From Corynebacterium lipophiloflavum DSM 44291 (GTDB lineage Bacteria > Actinomycetota > Actinomycetes > Mycobacteriales > Mycobacteriaceae), in the NCBI RefSeq assembly GCF_000159635.1, contig NZ_GG667196.1, positions 100,354 through 164,353 on the forward strand: 64,000 bases of DNA, given 5' to 3'. The position numbers and the translations under genes are program-made. The notes below the pieces were generated by a model, which saw only the letters and a list, made by a program, of their open reading frames with translations, had not been told where the DNA came from and made no database searches. Below are positions 55,043 through 64,000 of this stretch, in pieces; position 1 is the first letter of the stretch; the number at the start of each line of letters is the position of its first letter.

Positions 55043-56698
55043 CTAGTGGTCGACCGGGGCCTCCACGCCGACACCGGTGAGCGAGCGGACTTCCATCTCG
55101 GACTGCAGAGCGTCCATGTTGTCCGGCTTGCCAACGAAGGTGCCAATGATGCCGGCGATAAACGCCAGCGGGATGGACACGATGCCCGGGCTGGTCAACG
55201 GGAAGATCGACCAGTCGGCGTTCGGAAACATCGCCGACGGCGCGCCGGACACTGCCGGGGAGAGCACGATGAGCACCAGGGCCGTGATCAGGCCAGTGTA
55301 CATCGAGGCAACCGCGCCGGTGGTGTTGAAGCGCTTCCAGTACAGGGAGTACAGGATGGTCGGCAGGTTCGCGGACGCCGCAATGGCGAATGCGAGGGAG
55401 ACCAGGAAGGCGACGTTCTGCGACATCGCGAGGATGCCCAGGACGATGGCGACAACGCCGATGACAACCACAGTGATGCGCGAGACCCGCACCTGCTCGG
55501 CCTCCGTGGCGGTGCCGTCGCGAAGCACGGCGTCGTAGATGTCGTGGGCGACCGAGGCGGATGCGGTAATGGCCAGCCCGGCCACGACGGCCAGAACCGT
55601 CGCGAAGGCAACCGCGGAGATCAGCGCCATGAAGATGGAGCCGCCGAGCTCGAAGGCGAGCAGCGGCGCCGCCGCGTTCGCCCCGCCCGGGGCTGCCAGG
55701 ATGCGGTCCGGGCCGACGAGCGCAGCTGCGCCGTAGCCGAGCACCAGGGTGAGCAGGTAGAAGGCACCGATGAGCACGATGGCCCAGGTTACGGACTTGC
55801 GTGCCTCCTTAGCGGTGGGCACGGTGTAGAAGCGCATCAGGACGTGCGGCAGGCCGGCGGTGCCGAGCACCAAGGACAGGCCGAGCGAGATGAAGTCGAT
55901 CTGGCTGGTCAGTGAGGCGCCGTACTTCAGGCCCGGGACCATGATGTCGGTGGCCTCGTAACCCTTCTCCTGAATGTACTCCGAGGCGCCGTGCGCACCA
56001 ATTGCGTCGGTGAACAGGGTGTTCATACCACCGCGCACTGCGATAAAGACGAGCACGGTCATGATCGCGACACCGCTAATGAGCAGCACGGCCTTGATCA
56101 TCTGCACGTAGGTGGTGCCCTTCATGCCGCCGATGAGCACGTAGGCGATCATCACGATGCCGACGACGAAGACACACAGTGCCTGCGCCCAGAAGGTGTG
56201 CAGGTCAAGCAGTACCGAGACGAGGGAGCCTGCGCCCGCCATCTGCGCGATGAGGTAGAACAGCGAGACGAACAGCGTGCCGAAGGCCGCCGCGACGCGC
56301 ACGGGCTTCTGGCGCAGGCGGAACGACAGCACGTCGGCCATGGTGAAGCGGCCCACGTTGCGCAGCGGCTCCGCGACGAGCAGCAGGGCGACTAGCCATG
56401 CGACGAAGAAGCCGATCGAGTACAGGAACCCGTCGTAGCCGGTCAGCGCGATCGAGCCGACGATGCCGAGGAAGGACGCGGCCGAGAGGTAGTCGCCCGC
56501 GATGGCGAGGCCGTTTTGCGTTCCGCTAAAAGAGGCGCCACCGGTGTAGAAGTCCGCGGACTCGGAGGTGGTCTTGCCAGCGCGGGTCACAATGAACATC
56601 GTGACGATGATGAAGACAGCGAAGATGGCAATGTTGAGCAGCGGATTGCCCACGCCTTGCGGTTGTGCGGCCTCCTGGGCCAGGTAAGTGGTGTTCAT
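55043..56698 (-). CDS. mctC: MctC-like monocarboxylate/Na+ symporter
   Basis: The 551-residue protein is a sodium:solute symporter with about 13 membrane helices. ESADFYTGGASFSGTQNGLAIAGDYLSAA matches the acetate/pyruvate permease group (spread over positions 45-75), and QMAGAGSLV and AFATVLAVVAGLAITASA follow. The DUF485 gene directly upstream (five bases) and the gltA region nearby match the C. glutamicum mctBC locus, whose MctC takes up acetate, propionate and pyruvate. No truncation is seen. Confidence 0.88.
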   Translation of the reverse strand: MNTTYLAQEAAQPQGVGNPLLNIAIFAVFIIVTMFIVTRAGKTTSESADFYTGGASFSGTQNGLAIAGDYLSAASFLGIVGSIALTGYDGFLYSIGFFVAWLVALLLVAEPLRNVGRFTMADVLSFRLRQKPVRVAAAFGTLFVSLFYLIAQMAGAGSLVSVLLDLHTFWAQALCVFVVGIVMIAYVLIGGMKGTTYVQMIKAVLLISGVAIMTVLVFIAVRGGMNTLFTDAIGAHGASEYIQEKGYEATDIMVPGLKYGASLTSQIDFISLGLSLVLGTAGLPHVLMRFYTVPTAKEARKSVTWAIVLIGAFYLLTLVLGYGAAALVGPDRILAAPGGANAAAPLLAFELGGSIFMALISAVAFATVLAVVAGLAITASASVAHDIYDAVLRDGTATEAEQVRVSRITVVVIGVVAIVLGILAMSQNVAFLVSLAFAIAASANLPTILYSLYWKRFNTTGAVASMYTGLITALVLIVLSPAVSGAPSAMFPNADWSIFPLTSPGIVSIPLAFIAGIIGTFVGKPDNMDALQSEMEVRSLTGVGVEAPVDH

Positions 56699-56703
56699 GG
56701 TGC

Positions 56704-57051
56704 CTAGCCCTCCATTACTTCGCGGATGTGAGCCGCGCGCGGCTCAATGTTTTTGTTCGCGTACTTGACGTAGACGTACGTGATGATGAACGTGGTGATG
56801 AACTGGGCGATACCCAGCCAGATGCCCACGTTCATCCCGAGGAAGGGCTGTGCCATCGTCTGCGGGAAGAACGTCGCCACGACGACGTAGAAGATGTACC
56901 AGACGAAGAAGGCCACAGACACCGGGAAGGTGAAGCCGCGGTAGGATTTACGAAGCTCCTGGAACTCCCCGCTGTTTTGCATGGCGACGAACTCGTCCGG
57001 AGTCGGTTCTCTTCGGGTGGGAAATGCGGTGGATCCTTGGGATTGCGACAC
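56704..57051 (-). CDS. mctB: DUF485-family small membrane protein (MctB-like)
   Basis: From GTG 57051 (AAAGGA ribosome site) the 115-residue protein has a soluble start, FQELRKSYRGFTFPVSVAFF and two membrane helices, then a charged C-terminus (KYANKNIEPRAAHIREVMEG). DUF485 proteins are always found with acetate-type SSS permeases and may be an auxiliary subunit. It is followed after five bases by mctC. Confidence 0.85.
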   Translation of the reverse strand: MSQSQGSTAFPTRREPTPDEFVAMQNSGEFQELRKSYRGFTFPVSVAFFVWYIFYVVVATFFPQTMAQPFLGMNVGIWLGIAQFITTFIITYVYVKYANKNIEPRAAHIREVMEG

Positions 57052-57150
57052 TGACCCATCCTTTCTGTGCTGCCCACGTGTGGAAACTAACGCTCTCACA
57101 TGTGTTGGTTATAACTGGACACACAAAATTTATCGGAAGCGCCAAGCTTT

Positions 57151-57163
57151 TTTGCCAAGTTTA
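57151..57163. promoter_or_regulatory. possible RamB-like site upstream of mctBC
   Basis: TTTGCCAAGTTTA resembles the reverse of the RamB consensus as I recall it (AAAACTTTGCAAA), with two differences. RamB represses acetate metabolism in C. glutamicum. Confidence 0.3.
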
Positions 57164-57205
57164 CATATGAAAAGCTTCGCTGGATTAGCCCGCTACCCCC
57201 ACGAA

Positions 57206-57229
57206 GGTAGTTTTACTGCAGAAACTACC
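57206..57229. promoter_or_regulatory. inverted repeat between the aldo/keto reductase gene and mctB
   Basis: GGTAGTTT and AAACTACC are perfect 8-bp arms around TACTGCAG. No T-run follows, so an operator is as likely as a terminator. Confidence 0.45.
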
Positions 57230-57257
57230 TATCGCCCGTTACCCCCATTCGCACCCG

Positions 57258-58094
57258 CTAATCGATGTCCCCGGGAAACGTCTTCGGATCCCCCGACATT
57301 CTGCCTCCCGCGATGGCGTCCAAGGCCGCGATCTCAGCCTCGTTCAACGCCACGTCGACGGCGCCGAGGTTCTCCACCAGGCGCTGCGGGTTGGCCGTTT
57401 TCGGAATCACGGAGCAGCCTTGCTGCATCAGGTAGGCGAGAACCACCTGCGCGGGCGTCGCTCCGTGCGCATCAGCAATCGCACTGATTTGCGGCTCGGA
57501 GAAGTTCTCACCGCGCGCCAGCGGCGCCCACGCCTCGGTGCAGATGCCGTGGCTGGAGTGGAAGTCGCGCAACTCGGGCTGCGTAAAGCCCACGTGGAGT
57601 TCAACCTGGTTGAGCACCGGGGTTACCCCGGTGGCGGCGATGATCTCGGAGAGCACTTCCGGATAGAAATTGGCCACGCCGGCGGACGTGAGCGACCCGC
57701 GCTCCCTCAGCCGCGCGACGCACTCGAAGGCCTGGGTGTAGAGGCCCTGCTGCGGCCACGGCCAATGTACGAGGTAGATGTCGACGTAGTCCAGGCCGAG
57801 GCGGCGCAGAGACTCCTCAAAAGCCTCCTCCACGCGATCGTGGTTGTCGTTCCACAGCTTGGTGGTCACGATCAGTTCGTCGCGGGTGACATCGCCGGCC
57901 GCGATCGCGTCGTTGATCGCACGTCCGACCTCTTCCTCATTGCCGTAGAGCGCCGCGGTATCGATGTGCCGGTAGCCCAACTCGATCGCGGTGCGGACAA
58001 TGGTTTCGGCCTCGGCGCCTACCAATTTGTAGGTGCCGAGGCCGATGAGCGGAAGCTCAGTTCCGTCGTTCAGGGTTGTTGCAGGAATGCGCAT
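57258..58094 (-). CDS. aldo/keto reductase
   Basis: From ATG 58094 the 278-residue TIM-barrel enzyme has the catalytic tetrad visible: Asp and Tyr in HIDTAALYGNE, Lys in VTTKLWNDN, His in IYLVHWPWP. The NADPH-binding part SVIPKTANPQRL is intact. It belongs to the 2,5-diketogluconate reductase-like group and reduces carbonyls; the true substrate is unknown. It precedes mctB by 206 bases on the same strand. Confidence 0.9.
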   Translation of the reverse strand: MRIPATTLNDGTELPLIGLGTYKLVGAEAETIVRTAIELGYRHIDTAALYGNEEEVGRAINDAIAAGDVTRDELIVTTKLWNDNHDRVEEAFEESLRRLGLDYVDIYLVHWPWPQQGLYTQAFECVARLRERGSLTSAGVANFYPEVLSEIIAATGVTPVLNQVELHVGFTQPELRDFHSSHGICTEAWAPLARGENFSEPQISAIADAHGATPAQVVLAYLMQQGCSVIPKTANPQRLVENLGAVDVALNEAEIAALDAIAGGRMSGDPKTFPGDID

Positions 58095-58113
58095 AACCCC
58101 GATTGTGCCAAAT

Positions 58114-58473
58114 TTAGCTGGCTTCGAGCAGATCGATGACAAAGACGAGCGTGCGCCCGGACAGAGGGTGCCCGCCACCGGCCGGCCCGTAGGCCTTCTC
58201 CGGCGGGATGGTCAGCTCGCGACGGCCGCCGACCTTCATGCCCGGGATGCCCTCCTGCCAGCCTTCAATGAGCCCCGCCAGGGGAAACTCCGCGGCCTCG
58301 CCGCGGTCCCAGGAGGAGTCGAACTCCTCGCCGGTTTCGTAGTCGACGCCCAAGTAGTGCACTCGGACGAAGCCTCCTTCGACGGCCTCGGCACCCTCAC
58401 CGACAGTGAGGTCCTCGATGACGAGGTCGACTGGTGCCGGTTCGGTCGGAATGGAAATCGTGGGCTTTTCCAT
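58114..58473 (-). CDS. FKBP-type peptidyl-prolyl isomerase
   Basis: The 119-residue product is a single FKBP domain without signal or extra parts: VHYLGVDYETGEEFDSSWDRG, GLIEGWQEGIPGMKVGGRRE and the C-terminal YGPAGGGHPLSGRTLVFVIDLL hold the pocket residues. It acts in the cytoplasm. It follows gltA by 19 bases, the corynebacterial arrangement, and probably shares its transcript. Confidence 0.92.
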   Translation of the reverse strand: MEKPTISIPTEPAPVDLVIEDLTVGEGAEAVEGGFVRVHYLGVDYETGEEFDSSWDRGEAAEFPLAGLIEGWQEGIPGMKVGGRRELTIPPEKAYGPAGGGHPLSGRTLVFVIDLLEAS

Positions 58474-58492
58474 AAGTTAAGCAGCTCCTTGT

Positions 58493-59788
<1,296 letters not shown>

Positions 59789-59981
59789 TTCAAACCTTTC
59801 CTCGTAAGAGTAGATGGGCATCCCATCGAGTCGCACGCGCGACGGTGGGAGCGTTATTCGTAAATTCTAGCAAAGCTTGTGATGCGGGCGACAGGTTTGG
59901 CGATTTTGCTCCCCCGGCACAATTGGAGCGCGGCGTGAGGTGAGCGGGGTGCTAGTATTCGACACCACGTAACTCCCTTAA

Positions 59982-61127
<1,146 letters not shown>

Positions 61128-61191
61128 ACCCCCTGTGGAAACCGGGTTCGTCGGTTAGGGTTTAAGGTGCCGAAAAAATAAAGGAGTTGTG

Positions 61192-62103
61192 ATGCGTGAG
61201 CTGTACGCGGTCGCCGAGGAGTCGACCGAGACATTCCTTGTCATGCGTGACGCCGACGGCGTGCGCTATCAATTGGCGCGCGCGCAACTTCACCCACAAC
61301 AAGATCGCACCCTCGCCGATGCCGAGCCGATCGATGTCGAAGTAGTTGAGGTCGACGTAGCCGAAGTCAACGTAGCCGAAGCAGCGGTCGGGCAAGAGCA
61401 ATCGGATACCCCAACCTTCGACTCCCTGCCGCGAGTGCCATCGCTGCCGGAGCCGGACCCGCTGTTTGCCACCCCCCTTTCCATGCGCCCGAGCGAGATC
61501 CAGGCGAAGATCCGCGCCGGTGCGACGCAGAAGGAGCTGGCGGATGAAATGGGTGTCGCCGAAAGCCGCATCGAGGCCTACGCTCACCCAGTGCTGCTGG
61601 AGCGCTACCAGGTCGCCGAGGCCGCGAAGCAGTCCCACCCGCTGCGCGAGGACGGACCCGCCAAGCTCACGCTGTTCGAAATCCTCGCCACCGCCTTCGC
61701 CGCGCGGGGCAACTCGCTGAGCCAGGCGGAGTGGGACGCCACGCGCGAACCCGGAGACGACTGGGTCGTCCATGTTCGGTGGAGGTCGGGGCTGAGCGAA
61801 ACCGAGGGGCTGTGGTCCTTCAAGCGCGCCATGGGAGCCAAGGCCACCACCCAGCCGCGCAACTCCGTGGCCGCCGACTTGACCGACCCCGACTTCGTCC
61901 AGCCAGTGCGCTCACTTTCGACCGTAGAGACCGATCCCCCGCAACCGCCCGCGCCCGAGGACTCCGCCGTGGTGGAGGGCGACTTCCTGCGCCACCCCGA
62001 CGGCGACGAGCAGCCGCAGCAGCGCCGGCGCAAAGCCGTCACCCCGCACTGGGAGGACGTTTTGCTCGGAGTGAGAACGAACACGAAACGCCCCCGGAAG
62101 TAA
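61192..62103 (+). CDS. sepH: SepH cell division protein
   Basis: The 303-residue protein has the SepH (DUF3071) N-terminal domain: ELYAVAEESTETFLVMRDADG, SMRPSEIQAKIRAGATQKEL with a helix-turn-helix, and ESRIEAYAHPVLLERYQVA. Streptomyces SepH stimulates FtsZ ring assembly. Between about 40 and 60 there is a short run of Val-Glu/Asp-Val-Ala units. The C-terminus is a disordered, Pro/Gln-rich tail ending in basic residues, as expected. ATG 61192 with AAGGAG is chosen over GTG 61189. Confidence 0.88.
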   Translation: MRELYAVAEESTETFLVMRDADGVRYQLARAQLHPQQDRTLADAEPIDVEVVEVDVAEVNVAEAAVGQEQSDTPTFDSLPRVPSLPEPDPLFATPLSMRPSEIQAKIRAGATQKELADEMGVAESRIEAYAHPVLLERYQVAEAAKQSHPLREDGPAKLTLFEILATAFAARGNSLSQAEWDATREPGDDWVVHVRWRSGLSETEGLWSFKRAMGAKATTQPRNSVAADLTDPDFVQPVRSLSTVETDPPQPPAPEDSAVVEGDFLRHPDGDEQPQQRRRKAVTPHWEDVLLGVRTNTKRPRK

Positions 62104-62116
62104 GGACTTCACCGCC

Positions 62117-62965
62117 ATGTCGCTGCCTTGCGTCGTCACCGTCTGGTTTGTAAACGCCCCCGACCCCGGCGCCGTACTGAGCGGGGAGCCGAAAGCTGAT
62201 CGCGGCTTCGGCCGAAAGCTTCTCGCCCAGCTCAACCCCGCCTGGCCAATCACCGCGATCGGCGAGTTTCCCCTCAACCGCTCCTCCACGCCGGGCCGGG
62301 CCGAGTTCTACATCGCCGGCTACCCCGGCGTCGCCGTCGTGCAAACCTACGTCGAGGACGTCACCACCGCCTCTGAGGCGGCGTCCGCGCTGCGCACGGC
62401 CCTGCCCGCCGCCGACACGTTCATCTTCGTCGAGGGCACCGACTCGGATTTCGCCGGGTTCGCGCACTTCGCCGGATCCGAGCTGCGCCGGGCATTTTCG
62501 GCCACGCGGGACGTGGTCTCAGAGGACGCGGGCCTGCCTGAGCCGTTCGAAGCCCCGTTCTGGGCCGGCGACACCGCCGAACCGATCGGGGGCATTTCGC
62601 TTCCTTTCGTTCCCAAACAGCTCGCCGCGGCGGCCCAGGCAAACTGGATTGGCGTCGATGTTTCCCCGGATGGCCCCGACTTGAACGTCGTGGGCTACGC
62701 GGTAGACGGCCGCCCCGAGCCGAAGATCGCCGCTCCCGCCCCGCGCACCAAGACCGTCGCGGAGGTCGCGTCGCGCTTCGCGGAGAAAGACAAAGGCTAC
62801 GACGACTACGTTGCCACCGATACCGAGCAGGACGAGGGCGGGGAGTTCGCCGAGCTTGCCGACGCCTCCCTAGCCGCCGCGAAGCGGGTCGGGCGCGAGC
62901 TGTCCCGGCGCGCCAGGGCGCTGGCGGCGAAAGTCCAGGAGCGCATCCGCCACTCCGACCGCTAG
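62117..62965 (+). CDS. hypothetical protein, DUF6928-like
   Basis: The 282-residue protein begins SLPCVVTVWFVNAPDPGAVL and contains RAEFYIAGYPGVAVVQTYVED, which resembles the DUF6928 family as I recall it. The C-terminal 80 residues are charged and probably helical (DASLAAAKRVGRELSRRARA). It starts 13 bases after sepH and so is in its transcript, which suggests a role in division or the envelope, unproven. Its stop overlaps the convergent TrmH-family gene by four bases. Confidence 0.65.
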   Translation: MSLPCVVTVWFVNAPDPGAVLSGEPKADRGFGRKLLAQLNPAWPITAIGEFPLNRSSTPGRAEFYIAGYPGVAVVQTYVEDVTTASEAASALRTALPAADTFIFVEGTDSDFAGFAHFAGSELRRAFSATRDVVSEDAGLPEPFEAPFWAGDTAEPIGGISLPFVPKQLAAAAQANWIGVDVSPDGPDLNVVGYAVDGRPEPKIAAPAPRTKTVAEVASRFAEKDKGYDDYVATDTEQDEGGEFAELADASLAAAKRVGRELSRRARALAAKVQERIRHSDR

Positions 62966-63783
62966 CGCAGGCTGCGCTGGCGCTCGTAGAACGCGATCGC
63001 GGCGCTGGTCGCCACGTTGAGCGAGTCCGTGCCGGGGGCCATTGGGATGCGGGCGCGCACATGGGTCGCGCGCATCGCGTGCTCGGTCAGGCCCGGTCCC
63101 TCGCCGCCAACCAGAAGAGCGACCTTGTCCCAGGGCCGGCCCGTGGCGTCGACAAGCGCTTCGGCGAGGTGCTCTGCGGCGTCATCGGGAGTGAGCGACA
63201 ACAGGCGCCACCCGGTGAGGCGAAGCTCATCCAGGGAGCGCTGCCACGTTGTCGCGGTGCCGTCGAGGTGCGCGAACGGCAGGCGCAGGGCGTGGCCCAT
63301 GGAAACGCGCACGCTGCGGCGGTACAACGGGTCGGCCGTTGCCGCGCCGAACAGCACCCCGTCGACATCCATCCCCGCCGCATTGCGGAATATCGAGCCG
63401 ATGTTTTCATGGTCCCCGACGCCCTCCAGGATGACCAGGGTCCGGGCTCCGTCGGTGACCTCGGCGACGCTCAGGGGTTGCGGGCGTTCGGCCACCGCGA
63501 TCAGCCCGCGGTGCATGTCGTAGCCTGCGACCTCGGCCAACAGTGGGCGCGTCACCTCGTAGACACCCACCGACGCAGGCAGGACCTCTCCGTAGTCGGC
63601 GAGGAAGCTTTCCAGCCGGCCGCCGAATCCGATGACGCTGCGCAGCGGGAATCGCGACTCAACCAGCCGGCCGCAGATCAGGGGGCCTTCCGCGTAGACC
63701 AATCCGCCGCGGGTGTCGGAATGTTTCAGGTCGCGGATGTCGTCGAGGCGAGCGTCGTCAGGGTCGTCGATACGCGTGCGCAT
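62962..63783 (-). CDS. TrmH/SpoU-family RNA 2'-O-methyltransferase
   Basis: The 273-residue protein has an N-terminal substrate-binding part and a C-terminal SPOUT domain: ENIGSIFRNAAGMDVDGVLF (motif 1), LLVGGEGPGLTEHAMRATH (motif 2) and PMAPGTDSLNVATSAAIAFYE (motif 3), which form the trefoil knot binding SAM. It methylates a ribose of rRNA or tRNA; the target cannot be told. Distinct from TrmL by its longer N-terminus. Confidence 0.88.
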   Translation of the reverse strand: MRTRIDDPDDARLDDIRDLKHSDTRGGLVYAEGPLICGRLVESRFPLRSVIGFGGRLESFLADYGEVLPASVGVYEVTRPLLAEVAGYDMHRGLIAVAERPQPLSVAEVTDGARTLVILEGVGDHENIGSIFRNAAGMDVDGVLFGAATADPLYRRSVRVSMGHALRLPFAHLDGTATTWQRSLDELRLTGWRLLSLTPDDAAEHLAEALVDATGRPWDKVALLVGGEGPGLTEHAMRATHVRARIPMAPGTDSLNVATSAAIAFYERQRSLR

Positions 63784-63784
63784 G

Positions 63785-64000
63785 CTACGCGGCGAGGGCG
63801 GCCATGACGGGGCCGTGGGCGAAGAATACGACGAACAGCGCGGAAATCAGCCACATGATCCAGTGGATCTCGCGGCGCTTGCCCGCGAACAGCGTCATGA
63901 GCGTAAAGGAGATGAATCCGACGCCGATGCCGTGCGCGATGGAGAAGGTAAACGGCATGATCACGATGGTGAGGAACGCGGGCAGGGCGATGTGGAACTC
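63785..64000 (-). CDS. NCS2-family nucleobase permease, C-terminal end (gene continues past window)
   Basis: Only the last 71 codons are visible: LPAFLTIVIMPFTFSIAHGI, GVGFISFTLMTLFAGKRREI and the final helix. The pattern is that of AzgA-like NCS2 permeases for purines. It ends two bases before the start of the methyltransferase gene downstream on the same strand, so they are probably one transcript. Confidence 0.85.
   Translation of the reverse strand, partial: EFHIALPAFLTIVIMPFTFSIAHGIGVGFISFTLMTLFAGKRREIHWIMWLISALFVVFFAHGPVMAALAA

Overview
The window looks like a chromosome segment from a high-GC Corynebacterium or a close relative. Evidence seen in the sequence: an AmtR-type nitrogen regulator, a mycoredoxin, an MhuD-like protein, SepH, a Glp/GlpR pair, an Lhr-Nei2 neighbourhood, the MctB/MctC transporter pair and a gltA-FKBP-serC cluster. 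From memory, much of this order resembles that of C. glutamicum; no database was searched.

Left part (1-8.3 kb): a cell-division and sugar-nucleotide operon read leftwards (galU, glp, rimJ, glpR; glpR runs off the left edge). Next come 5-formyl-THF cyclo-ligase and a SAF-domain protein, an mscL gene broken by two in-frame stops, a MoaB-like protein, an HtrA protease and two ribosomal protein genes (bL31 type B, bL32). From 8.3 to 14.1 kb there is a DUF418 membrane protein divergent from a NarL-type two-component system, then rpmB-rpmG-rpsN-rpsR ending in a strong terminator, then amtR and a beta-lactamase-like lipoprotein. From 14.1 to 24.7 kb lie a frameshifted collagen-like membrane protein gene, purH-purN with a DUF6350-like membrane protein, two M23 peptidases, pcrA, chorismate mutase, an MhuD-like protein and pgi. 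From 24.7 to 35.2 kb are a GCS2-family ligase, DedA, Nei2, a DoxX-like protein, the giant helicase Lhr, cysQ, thyA-dfrA-mycoredoxin and a tRNA-Arg(CCU).

The accessory part starts just after the tRNA (about 35.2-48.8 kb). It holds an IS1182-like DDE protein; two adjacent paralogous tyrosine-recombinase-like proteins, one keeping some catalytic residues and one lacking them; a divergent small HTH protein; a complete type III restriction-modification system (mod-res); a large protein with an HNH-like zinc motif; a small unknown protein; an AlbA_2/Schlafen-type protein; and a gene-free GC-rich stretch. Three copies of an 18-bp palindrome (GTGTGCA-N4-TGCACAC) lie in the island's control regions, two in front of a recombinase gene and one in front of mod. 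This module is the best candidate here for an undescribed system: mobile-element-type genes, probably sharing regulation, carrying or adjoining defence genes.

The right part (48.8-64 kb) is metabolic again: a frameshifted 3-hydroxyacyl-CoA dehydrogenase, a GntP transporter, panB and panC placed tail to tail, a metallo-hydrolase, a Tat-exported DUF1906 protein, mctB-mctC, an aldo/keto reductase, an FKBP, gltA, serC, sepH with a partner gene, a TrmH-family RNA methyltransferase and the end of an NCS2 permease. Three genes (mscL, the collagen-like gene, the dehydrogenase) carry disabling point changes, so either gene decay or sequencing error should be considered. Several genes show a TANNNT box 6-8 bases before ATG, typical of leaderless transcripts.
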